A stretch of DNA of 64,000 nt from Acorus gramineus (lineage: Eukaryota; Streptophyta; Magnoliopsida; Acorales; Acoraceae): contig JAUJYN010000056.1 in assembly GCA_030737835.1 (NCBI GenBank), positions 1 through 64,000 on the forward strand. Direction: 5' to 3'. Both the position numbers and the translations under genes were made by a program. Below are positions 13,901 to 24,486 of the stretch, in pieces. Every line of letters begins with the position of its first letter. Within the stretch, counting starts at the first letter, position 1. Below the pieces are notes generated by a model, which saw only the letters and a program-made list of their open reading frames with translations, had not been told where the DNA came from and did no database searches.

Positions 13901-15942
13901 GAGAATACATGAGTTCATATTGGATAACCACAAGTTATATCAATGTGAAGAGATGTCATTGGAAAATGGAGCTTAGTGATTAATCCTCCATCAATTAAAC
14001 CAGACACAAGATGGAAATTTTCACAAAAAAATAATGGGGCTTATTTCGTAAAATAAGAAAATTAAAAAAAAGGTAAAAACATTAATCAAACAACCATGCT
14101 ATGATATAACAAATGATTAAATTAAGATAATGAAATCATGCTTATCATGGCAGAGCTTCACAATCACTTACATTCACAAAAACTCAAAGTGAATATAAAG
14201 GGAAAATATACTAATGAGAGAAGGGAAAAAATGACACCAACTAACCTGAGCATAATAAACTTCAGAGCCCTTTTTTTTTATCACATATACCATATCTATA
14301 AGCCCCTGTTTCAGTAGTGGAATAGGTGGGGAATATAGTGGAATAGGGGTAAATAAGCCCAAAAATTTGTTTGTTGCAAGAAATAAGTTGGTATAACTAT
14401 GCCAAAATGGATGGTAATAAGTTGGTCTTGGCATTCCAAGCCTTTGTAGAATTGTGTTATTCTAACCAATCTATTACACTGGTATGAGGGACCCACATGT
14501 CAAATCACTTGTCATCACCTCTTATAAATCAGGGAGCCCAAATGTCAAAACATTTTTTTCACATTTTATAATTCATTATTCACATTTCATTCACTTTTTA
14601 TTCATAATTTATCCATGATCAATTAAATAACAAAAACTTTATGATCATGTTTCCCAATGAAAATAACCAAAAACACAACCCAACAAAAAATGGTTTATTC
14701 CTTATCTATAATATAATAGCTTTCTATCCTGGAATAGCTTGTGTTGTCACCCAAACAAGGGCTAAGATTATCTCCAACCATGCTATGTATCTTTATTATA
14801 GAGCTCGGCTAAGCTCTAACCATACTCTGGGATCACTATTTTAGAGATCCCATTTTGATCTCCAAATTTGGACTCTTCATTGAGTCTCCAGCTATGGAGA
14901 TTCACCATCTTAATTTGTTGGTTTTTTACATTAGTATAACAAGAGTTATAGGAAACCAATTCTTACAAAAATGGTATCGACCAATAATAATGTGTTCAAC
15001 TTATTTTAAAAACAATAATTTTTAGATATCATTCATTAATATTTGTATGTTGTCTATTAATATTCATTTATTGCAATTAATATTTACATGCATATATTTA
15101 CCAAAATTTCTTCCCCTAATTATATATATAAATTAAATTTTGAGAGAAAATAAAATTTAAAACAAAATACATATGCATATAGAGATGTTGGATTGGAGTT
15201 GGTCTTTGGTGTGATGTCCTAAAAGCACTTTTTAAAGGTATCTAAAATAGAGAACCCCATTGGAGATGCTCTAAAGGATGACGACTAGTCGAACCACAAC
15301 AATTCAGACCACTCGCCAAAGCCAGCGGACATCAGCTTTGTCCAAGCCCAAATTCTGAAACACATCTCAATCACATCATCCAGTCAGCCACAATAATCAG
15401 CCAAATAAAAATTTCACGAATATTGAAGAAAACCCATGTATAAACAAAACAAAAACTGCCTGCCCTAAGAACCAATCATTCGTCTTTATATGATATTATG
15501 ATCAAAATTCCTCCATTTCCAGCTCAAACAGAACAGACCCATATGGTATTCACCAAAAAAATAAAATAAAACAGACCCATATAAGAAAGAAAAAAAACCC
15601 AAAACATCAAATGGGTTCCTCATAAAACCCACAAAAATCCGATTTTGAGCCAACACAAGCAAAACCCAGATACCCAAAAATCCAAAACACAACATCAGCA
15701 GATCCGAGATTAACGTGAAAAAAAAAAACAGAAGCAGGTAGCAAATCATTCAATGATAGGGACGAAAAAAAAAAACACAAACCCAGATGAAATAATCAAT
15801 TAAAATTGAATCTTTTCATAAAAAAGGCATAAAAATTATAATTTTTTTTGGAGGGGATACCTGTGGAGAGGAAGATCTGATCATCAATGGGCTTCTGCTT
15901 GCTCTTCTTGTTTGATTTCCCTGAACATGGAAACCAACTCAT
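10924..15942 (-). CDS. Receptor-like cytoplasmic kinase, RLCK-VII / PBL family, complete
   Basis: Five exons read leftward: 15942-15861, 13161-12914, 12765-12576, 11941-11550 and 11235-10924. All junctions are GT-AG and in phase; the sum is 1224 nt, giving 407 residues. Residues 1-27 ([18 protein letters not shown]...) form a short basic leader with Cys6, a candidate acylation site for membrane attachment. The kinase domain has the glycine loop GEGGFG (93-98), the VAIK lysine (115), YRDLK with catalytic Asp213, DFG (231-233) and APE (258-260). All catalytic residues are intact. The C-terminal tail is Lys/Gly/Ser/Asp-rich. Family knowledge: these Ser/Thr kinases relay signals from surface immune and growth receptors at the plasma membrane. 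It resembles the PBL5/6/7 group, but I do not assign an orthologue. Intron 1 is about 2.7 kb and holds MITEs. The start was chosen because it opens the exon with the typical leader. Confidence 0.93.
14302..14762. mobile_element. Tourist (PIF/Harbinger) MITE in kinase intron 1
   Basis: A 461-bp element with terminal inverted repeats: left end GCCCCTGTTTC, right end, reverse-complemented, GCCCTTGTTTG. It is flanked by TAA at 14299-14301 and 14763-14765. A 3-bp TAA/TTA duplication and a GGCCCTGTTTG-like terminus are the PIF/Harbinger signature. It lies inside the first intron of the PBL-type kinase. No transposase is encoded. Confidence 0.85.
14766..15276. mobile_element. Second MITE-like element abutting the Tourist element
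   Basis: The left end contains ATTATCTCCAACCATGCT. The right end, reverse-complemented, contains AGAGCATCTCCAATGGGG, so the ends are weakly inverted around an ATCTCCAA core. The interior is AT-rich. This terminal motif is common in plant MITEs. No convincing target-site duplication was found, so both the boundaries and the family are uncertain. Confidence 0.4.
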
Positions 15943-16547
15943 CCTTCCTTTCCTCCTCTTTTGTTCTTTATCGAATCAAACCAAATACACAGAGCAAAAA
16001 CTGAAGCCAAAAAAAGAGGGGCTTTGTATTGGAATGCCTCCTGTCTCTTCCCCTTCTTGTTTTCCCTTCTCTTTCTCTACTCTCAATATGTCATTGGTTC
16101 ATTTTTTTTTCTTTTTTTATTATGATGTAAGAAACAATGACAGCAATTTTTTTTTTTGGGCCAAAATGGAATGGAGTTACTCATTGGGACCCACACGGAT
16201 TCTCCAAGTCTAACTCAAAATCCACACCGTCCATTGAAGACACGTTGTTCCATTAGTGCCGCCCAATCTGGAGACTCCTTGTCCATGCTTTGTCATAATC
16301 AACAAAGACTAACCAAAAATAAGAAGGGGTATTCCTGTACGCTTGCCGAATGGGATATCTGCAGGAATAACTTTCGGAATAACATAAAATTTTGGGATAA
16401 ATACATGTGAGTCCACAATCATATGAAAATTCAGACAACTCACTGTGTTCTTTCAAAATCCAAATAACCCTTCCCCAGTGGCCAGAATCTAAGCTTATTA
16501 ACTATGTTCCATGTATGAGTTATATTCTTTTATCCCAAAATTTTAAG
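15943..16547. other. Upstream region of the kinase gene
   Basis: Read on the minus strand this is the 5' flank of the kinase. A GA-rich tract on that strand (pyrimidine-rich on the plus strand, about 16035-16085) is a likely 5' untranslated segment. A pair of 16-bp perfect inverted repeats, AAAATTTTGGGATAAA, lies at 16387-16402 and 16529-16544; it may be the core of a small decayed element. I could not place a TATA box with confidence. Confidence 0.4.
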
Positions 16548-16554
16548 TACATAG

Positions 16555-17293
16555 ATTTCGTTTGGTTTGTGTTATTTTTTTTTATAGATTTATTTTATCA
16601 GGAATCGGTTTAGCAGGAATCCAAATTCCATCATATTGTTTGGTTTACTACAGGATTTCTGTAAATAATCAATTTTCAGTGTTTGATTCACACATAAAAA
16701 ATGACAAGGAATTTGATATAAATGTTAAAAATACCCTTACTATTATATATATACTTACAAAATTTATTTGTTTACCTATATCACAATAATAAAAACAGGA
16801 GTAATTTTTTATGAATATTTAAATGGAAACCCTTCTATAAAAATAAAAACTGAATTTAAAAACATAAATCAATATGTAATTCACAATTAAGATTTTCACA
16901 TCATATCATATATATAAATTATAATAGAGTTTTTTAGTTATAAAATTAAAACGACTATAGAAACCCAATATATAGCAGTGGGTACAAAAAGAAAAAAAAA
17001 GAAAAGAGGGGGATTTTATTTTAAAAGGAATATATATAGTAATTTGATTAATTTGTGAAGGGTTGAATAGTTATTTAATGTAAGATATCTGGTGGAATTT
17101 GAGATTATCACAAAAAATGGTGTGAATTTGAATTCACCCTATTTTTCCACATGCATTGATTTTAATCTTGGAAGCCCACAATTACCATCAAAATTACCAT
17201 TTTTCTCAACTAAACACTGGATTTTACACACTTTTCTTATAATTTCACATGGAATTAAATTCTATCCCAAATAACACGAACTAAACGGGGCCT
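16555..17293. mobile_element. MITE-like element with GTTTRGTTYGTGTTATT inverted ends
   Basis: The left end contains TCGTTTGGTTTGTGTTATT (16558-16576). The right end, reverse-complemented, contains CCGTTTAGTTCGTGTTATT (from about 17288), matching at 17 of 19 positions. The outer bases on the right (GGCCCCG) look Harbinger-like, but the left outer end is decayed. It contains no genes and is AT-rich. Confidence 0.5.
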
Positions 17294-17383
17294 TAATGTT
17301 AGAACATTATGGGAATGAAAATGGAATTATTTAATTTTTAAGGTAAATTAATTATATCTATTTTATTCGCATGAATAAAATTA

Positions 17384-18286
17384 GGGATTTTAGTTTTAAG
17401 TCCCTATAAACATGCCTATTTAGGGATCGATCCCTCCCTTCTTCATATTTCTTTTGAAGTCCCCATATTCAATCGCTTATTTGGTTTTTAGTCAATTCGT
17501 TAAAAGTCCGTCCATACACCATTAATTTGTGAAATGTGATTTTATTTTTAAGTCCCTATAAACTATGTTGTTTAGTGATCAGTCCCTACTTTCTTTATAT
17601 TTCATTTTGAGTCCCTAATTTCAAACTTTTTTTCTTATTAGTCTATGGACAAAAATGAAAACATGTATAGTCTAATTATGAACTATAAAAATGACCAAGT
17701 CTAACATTTTCCTAGGAAAATTATATATCCAGCCTCTCGTGCAGTCTCAATTGCAGTGCATACCATTTTTTTTTAAATCATGCACTCTTCCATTGAAGTT
17801 CATGCTGTTATATGAATTGAAATATATCTTAGATATATTTCAATTCATATAAGAGTATGAATTTTTATGAAAAAGTGCATAATTTTTTTTAAAAAAAAAA
17901 ATTGGTATGCACTGCAATTGGGTTGCATGACAGGTTGGATATATCATTTTTCTTAGGAAAATGTTAGACTGGGTCATTTTTATAGTTCAAAGCTCAAACT
18001 ACACATGTTTTTATTTTTGTCCATGAACTAATAAAAAAAACATTTGAAATTGGGGACTTAAAATGAAATATGAAGAAGGGAGAGACTGATCACGAGATAA
18101 GATAGTTTGTAGGGACTTAAAAATAAAATCACATTTCAAAAATTAACAGTGTATAGACAGACGTTTGACGGATGGACTAAAAATCAAATAGGCGGTTGAA
18201 TATGGGGACTTAAAAAAAAACATAAAGAAGGGAGGGATCGATCCCTAAATAAACATGTTTATAGGGATTTAAAACAAAAAAATCCC
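17384..18286. repeat. Large hairpin (about 0.9 kb foldback element)
   Basis: Two arms of about 440 bp mirror each other around a centre near 17831, where AAATATATCT faces AGATATATTT with almost no loop. The outer ends read GGGATTTTAGTTTTAAGTCC on the left; the right end, reverse-complemented, starts GGGATTTTTTTG and then reads TTTTAAATCCCTATAAACATG. The arms share landmarks such as GGGATCGATCCCTCCC and TGGTATGCACTGCAATT. Flanks ATAAAATTA (left) and ATAAAAATA (right) match at 8 of 9 positions, suggesting a 9-bp duplication as made by Mutator-type elements. It lies about 1.4 kb upstream of the kinase start. Confidence 0.85.
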
Positions 18287-18639
18287 ATAAAAATAATACA
18301 CATAGCCCACAAAAATCGTACTAAAAATCGTTCAAAAATATTATGTATTCTCTGTTTTAAGGTAATATACATTTTAATGATTTTTCTTGTTTGTATCAAA
18401 GCTCTTGCATGAAAGTATGAATTCAACCACTGGAAGCCAAAAAAAATATATAAAAAAAATAATTTTTGCATTGGATATTGAAATGACTGGTTCATCAATT
18501 TATAAATATTGCAGTCCTTAGGATTGTGACATATATTATTTCAGAATAAATAACTAATTATTCTTTTATATACAAAAAAAATTATTTTTTTGTTTGGTTA
18601 TAATTTTAGTTATTCTTATTCAAAAATGCAATAATGAAG

Positions 18640-18935
18640 TTTTTTATGGGATTTTATTATTAAGTCCTTGAAAACTATATTATTTAGTGATTAATTCTTC
18701 ACTTTTTTAAATTTCATTTTACTTCTCCTACTTCAAAATGCATTTTTCATTATTAGTCCATATGCCAAACGTTAAAATGAATATTCGAAAGATATTCCAT
18801 GTAATTTATCAAATTGAATTTTTTGAAATACCAAAACTGCCCTTAGAAGTTTCACGTTTAAGTACGTGTAAACTATGCTATGTGTAATCGATCTCTCTCT
18901 TCTTTATATTGCAATTTAAGTCCGTAATTTTAAAT
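18640..18935. repeat. Diverged fragments related to the hairpin arms
   Basis: The stretch repeats the theme of the hairpin arms (ATGGGATTTTATTATTAAGTCC, ACTAT...TTTAGTGATTAATTC and TTTATATTGCAATTTAAGTCCG) with many changes and no mirror partner. It is probably a decayed single arm or a relative of the same family. Confidence 0.5.
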
Positions 18936-18940
18936 ATCTT

Positions 18941-19115
18941 TGTTAGAATAAAGGAAGAGAATTTTTTATGCTGTATTGCAGGAGCCAAATGCTCCATTTA
19001 GAGATATACAAAAGAAACCTTAAAATATCTTAATAGGAAAATATAAAACTAAAAAAAAAATAATGTCATAATAATGACTAAAAAACAATAATGTAATAAC
19101 AATGACTCTTTATCA
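18941..19115 (-). mobile_element. Short LTR-like remnant (possible copia-type 3' LTR)
   Basis: On the plus strand it starts TGTTAGAATAAAGG and ends CTCTTTATCA. It is followed at once by CCCCTCTCAAACTTTG, which on the minus strand is a purine tract (CAAAGTTTGAGAGGGG) in the right place for a polypurine tract. TG...CA ends of 175 bp fit a short copia LTR. No partner LTR is seen, so this is tentative. Confidence 0.4.
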
Positions 19116-19470
19116 CCCCTCTCAAACTTTGAAGGTAGAGCCTTTATTAGAGTATGTACAAAAATATTTAAAAAATCTCAACATCTCAATAAACACCTTG
19201 TGGACGGCGCGCGCAGATGGCTTTTGCAGGGAGCGAGGATGGCTCACGCGGAGGGTGTGCAGATATATGGCTCCTGCGAAGGGCTCACAAAGGAGCAGGG
19301 AAGGCTCCGCAGAAGGCAAGGACGTCTCCGCGGATGGCGTGCAGAATGCTCTGCGGAAGGTGCGGACGTCTCCACGAAGGGCGCACGGAAGGGCATGGAT
19401 GGTGCGCGGATGGCGCGAACGTCTCTGCGGAGGATGCGCGGAGGGATTGTGTGGGACGGTGGGATCCACA
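19116..19470. other. GC-rich degenerate repeat stretch, origin unknown
   Basis: From about 19200 to 19455 the DNA is strongly GC-rich, with reiterated phrases such as GCGCAGATGGC, GCGGATGGCG and GGACGTCTCCGCGG. All frames are open for 75-145 codons, but none has recognisable similarity and the openness follows from base composition. It ends exactly where the copia LTR begins, so it is either a fragment of an older retroelement or the copia target site. Confidence 0.4.
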
Positions 19471-20866
19471 TGTTGGGAAAAATTAAATCTTGATTGCCAA
19501 GATCCGACGATTGAGGTATAGATCGGATAACAAAAAATTATTAAATCTTTTTCATGCAAACCCTACGAAGCGGAATTAGGGTTTACCTTTAGAACTCGTA
19601 TAAGAGTTCTGCCGAAGAGGAAGATCGGATCTAAAAGACGACGATGGATCGCTCGATCGGAACCTTTAGATCTTCTGCCGTATGTCCTTCCTATGTTGTA
19701 GATTCGCGGCGAAGTGTAGTCTGCTTCTTGCTTCGAACGGCAGCTGTGAACCCCTTCGCTCTCTTTCTCTCCTTTCCTCACCTTTTCTGAATCCAGAGAT
19801 CCTAAAGGGTTTCTAGGGTTAGGGTTTTGATTTATGCGGAAATCATATATCTTGAGAGAGAGGTGAAGCCACATATTTATAAGCTAGGGCAGGGACCTAA
19901 AAGAGAAATTAGTAATTGGCTCTTATGGGCCTAGGTACCATAAATCAACCTAGAATTAAAAACCAAAGGCCCATAAGTCAAAATTCAATCCACTAAAGAA
20001 TTATGACTACACTCCAGATACACTAATCTCAAAATAATATTTCGAGCTCCTTATATTATATGTTTAATATCTCCCTACGCTAAGGTACTAATACTCGTTA
20101 TGATATAATTATTACTGACAATATTATTTCACAACATCTTATTTTCCTTGAGATCTTCCACTTAACTTGTTTGACATGTCGGATAGTTAAATCCACCAGC
20201 TGGGTTAGACATGACCAAAACTTATAAGTATCCTCAAGAGAGTATCATCAATCTCCTATAGGAGACGTGGATTTCATCAATAGTAAATATTCATCATACA
20301 AGTATTATTGTCACTCAACTCACCGAGTCTATTGATCCATAGGAGAATCTCACTCTTTAATGAATCAAAATGACAAATAACAAATGTACATGTCTAAGAA
20401 CCATTTTAGAATTAAGAGCATAAGCAATCATAATAAACATGGGGTGTAAATTATTTTATCTAGTCAGTACAAAAATAATTACCCCAACTTGGTCCGTTCA
20501 ATACACACATGGTGTACTAGCACAATCACCCAAAAACCTATGAACCGGTCTTTAATAGTCAAGATAGACTATGTAAGATGCATTGCACTACAACCTTTAT
20601 CCAATGGATTATCCAAGTCCATTTAAAGTTGTGAACCTCAACTTTATAATTCACAGGGAGCCGATAATCTGATCTTCCTTGTGTAAGTAGAATTCTACAC
20701 ACCAGATTATCTATAGTGTAAATTAAAGGACTATATTAAAACAAGCACAATATTGCAAACAACATAATACAAGCATTTACCAATAATAATTCTCATCAAA
20801 ATGCTAAAACCATCTTAATAATAAAGTTTATTTCATAAGTCATGGCTTTCAGACACTACTCTAACA
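19471..20866 (-). mobile_element. 3' LTR of the copia element
   Basis: On the plus strand it runs from TGTTGGGAAAAATT to CTCTAACA, giving TG...CA ends. The adjoining ATCTCCCACTTTGA is, on the minus strand, the purine tract AAGTGGGAG. Its first 400 bp are clearly homologous to 29865-30277. The short open frames inside it are not genes. Confidence 0.9.
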
Positions 20867-20881
20867 ATCTCCCACTTTGAC

Positions 20882-23800
20882 TTAAAGCTGTGAAGCCATA
20901 CATCTAACTCCCATTCCTTCTACATGACAATCAAATGACTTGGCCGTCAAGCTCTTTGTAAAAGGGTCTGCCAGGTTGTTTTCTGATGCAATCTTGGTCA
21001 CAATGGCATCGCCTCGCTGTACTATCTCTCGTATCAGATGGTACTTACGCTCAATGTGTTTTGCTTTCTTATGGGTCCGTGGTTCCTTTGAATTTGCAAC
21101 AGCTCTGGGATTATCACAATAAAGTGTAATAGGTGATTCTATAATAGGTACCACATCTAGATCCATAAGGAAGTTCCTGAGCCAAACTGCCTCTTTTGCT
21201 GCCTCAGAGGTCGCCACATACTCGGCTTCCATGGTGGAGTCAGCAATGCATGATTGCTTGATACTCCTCCAACTTATGGTTCCACCTCCCAAAGTAAACA
21301 CATATCCTGATGTTGACTTTCTGGAATCCTTATCTAACATGAAGTTCGAGTCTGTGTACCCTATGGGTGTCAGATTCTCAGCCTGGTAAACCAACATATA
21401 ATCCTTAGTCCTTTTCAGGTACTTGAGAATATATTTTATCGCAGTCCAGTGTTCTTGCCTAGGGTTAGACTGATATCTGCTAACTATGCCAACTGCAAAT
21501 CAAATGTCAGGTCCAGTACAAAGCATTGAACACATGAGGCTTCCTAGAGCCAAAGCATAAGGAATTGCCTTCATCTTCTCTATCTCCTTTGGAGAAGTCG
21601 GACACTGCTCCCTAGATAGAGTAATTCCATGTCTGAAGGGTAGAAAACCTTTCTTGGAATTGTGCATGCTAAATCTGATAAGAACTGAGTCAATATAAGT
21701 AGCTTGTGATAAGCCCAACATCCTATTCCTGCGATCTCGTATGACCTTAATCCCAAGGATGTGACTGGCTTCTCCCAAGTCCTTCATATCAAATTGGCTG
21801 GATAACCATACTTTAACAGTAGACAATACCCCAATATCGTTTTCGATGAGTAAGATGTCATCCACGTAAAGTATTAGAAACACCACATTTTCGTTGCGCT
21901 TCTTATACACACAAGGTTCATCTGGGCATTGATCATAACCAAAAAATTTGATTACCTGATCAAAATGGATGTTCCAAGATCTTGATGCCTGCTTGAGTCC
22001 ATAAATGGACTTCTTGAGCTTGCACAACATATGCTCTTGACTCTCTGCTATGAAACTATCTGGTTGCACCATATAGATGCACTCGTCAAAACTTCCATTG
22101 AGGAAAGCTGTCTTGACGTCCATTTGCCAAATTTCATAATCGAAATGAGCCACAATGGACAAGAGAATCTGGATAGACTTCATCATGGCTACCGGCGAAA
22201 ATGTTTCCTCATAATCAATTCCCTCTTTCTGAGTAAAACCCTTCACCACGAGCCTTGCTTTGTAAGTCTCAACCATTCCGTCTGATCCTCTTTTCTTCTT
22301 ATAGATCCACTTGCACCCAATGGGTTTTATCCCTTCTGGTGGATCCATCCCAAACATGATTCGAGTACATAAACTCTATTTCAAACATCATAGCCTTTTG
22401 CCAAAGCTCTACATACTTGTTTTGTAGTGCTTCATTGTAGTTACACGGTTCGGCATTATGTTCCTCAAGGACCTTGTCATATGACTCTCCCAAGAACATA
22501 TACCTCTCGGGTTGTTGGATAACCCTCCCACTACGATGAGGTACTATAGGGGTGTGTGCGCTAGAAACAACATGTCGTGTCATTTCTGAACCTGGTATGC
22601 TATAATCCACACGTTGTACTGGTGTTGAGCCTAACGTGTTGATAGTATCACTGTGAACTGGTTCAAATGTTGGTGGTATTAAGGAATTTTCTGCTTGTTC
22701 CTCTTTTCTCAATTCCTCTAGAACAACTCTACTCATGGGTTTCTGATTTAGAATATAGTCTTTTTCTAAGAACCGGACATTAGTGTTTACAATGACCTTC
22801 CGGTCTTTAGTACTATAAAATAGACCACCTTTAGTTCCTCTCGGGTACCCTACAAAAAAACATACTTATGTTCTTGATTCCAACTTGCTAGGATCCTTTC
22901 TTAACACATGTGCTTGACTACCCCAAATCCGAATATGTCGCAAACTAGGTTTGCGTCCAGTCCACAATTATGTGGGAGTAGAGGATACTGCCTTAGTTGG
23001 AACCAAGTTCAACAGGTAAGCAGCCATTTCTAATGCGTGTCCCCAAAAAGAAACAAGTAAACTAGAATAACTCATCATGGACCTTACCATCTCCAAAAGT
23101 GTCCTATATCTTCTCTCTGCTACACCATTTTGCTGGGGTATCCCTGGTTCAGTCAACTGGGATGTAATCCCGTGCTCCAATAAGTATTCCCTAAACTCTC
23201 CCAAGAGGTATTCACCACCACGATCAGATCGTAGTGACTTTAGGTATTTACCCGTCTGCTTCTCTGTCTCTGCCTTAAATTCTTTGAATTTATCAAAGGC
23301 ATCAGACTTTCGACGAAGCAAGTAAATGTACCCGTATCTTGAGTAATCATCAATAAATGTGATGAAATACTCATAACCACTTCTTGCCTAGATTGTCATG
23401 GGACCACATAAATCGGAGTGAACCAATTCCAACGGTCCTCCGGCTCTATTGCCCTTGGCCGAGAACGGCCTCTTGGTCATCTTTCCTTCTAAGCAAGATT
23501 CGCATACTAGAAGTGCCTCCATTTCCAATGAACTCAGTGGTCCATCTTCAACCAGTCTTTGAATCCTTTTTAGATTAATATGACCAAGGCGTAAGTGTCA
23601 AAGATACGTTTGGTTCATCTGAGAAGATCATTTTCTCTTTAGTGGTAACATGTTAGTGTTATTCAATTCATGCAGTTTAGGAGATTCAAGATTAATAACA
23701 TAAAGATCATCCACCAATGTACCAAAATAGATAAAATGTCTTTTATTCTTGATAACCATAGAGTTATCAAAATAAACATAATAACCATCCATAGCCAATC

Positions 23801-24030
23801 TAGAAACAGAAACTAAGTTCTTTCTAATGGAAAGTACATAAAGACAATCTTTTAAAATTAAAATCCTATTATTACTGAAATGTAGATAAACGACTCCTAC
23901 TGCAACTCCTGCCACTTTTGTAGCATTCCCCATATGAAGATAAATCTCTCCATCACTTAGTTTATTGGTTTCCTGGAACCCCTGCAAAGAATTGCATATA
24001 TGATTAGTGGCTCCTGAGTCTACACATCAG
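20882..24030 (-). pseudogene. copia pol: protease, integrase, RT and RNase H, broken
   Basis: Read leftward. The protease active-site motif DSGA is encoded at about 24009-24020. Next come a GAG-pre-integrase HH-CC zinc region (about 23460-23620) and the integrase core with HSDLCGP, FIDDYSRYG and NGVAERR (about 22970-23440). RT follows at 21500-22500, with [21 protein letters not shown] and the YVDD box. RNase H lies at 20882-21400 (STMEAEYVA, LYCDNPRA, KHIERKYHLIRE). In-frame stops occur near 23625, 23385, 22968 and 21500, and a frameshift near 22345 splits the start of RT. In life this would process, copy and integrate the element; here it cannot make a full polyprotein. Domains were identified by eye. 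Confidence 0.9.
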
Positions 24031-24486
24031 GTCCTGGTAGATCAGACCGCTAAACATGTTTCAACTACTAGTGAATAAGATTTACCTGTGTTGTTCAGTT
24101 TGTTGAGATAGACCGGACATTGCTTCTTCCACTGACATGATTGTCCACACTGAAAACACTTGCCTTTCGTCTTTTTCTGTGTCGGTCCTTGAATTTTATT
24201 CACAGCCTGAGTACCTGCATGCTGAACCTTTCTCTTCTTCTTGGCTTTAGCCTTGGAAGTAGAACCTTTCTCAGTCATTTAAACACTAGCTGGCTTCTTG
24301 TTGAGACCCTCTACCACCTGAAGCTCTTTGAGCAGTTCTGCCAACGTGTAGTCACACTTATTCATCATGTAGTTGACATGGAACTGCTTAAAAGATTCTG
24401 GTAGAGATTGGAGTATGGTATCGACCTGGGTCTCCCCATCAATTTCAGCTCCTAGGATCTCTAGTTCATTGAGATGACCCATCATC

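Noticed and set aside
22031..22285. Plus-strand open frames across the copia pol region
   Set aside because: They are the antisense shadow of RT and integrase, which are clearly encoded on the minus strand.
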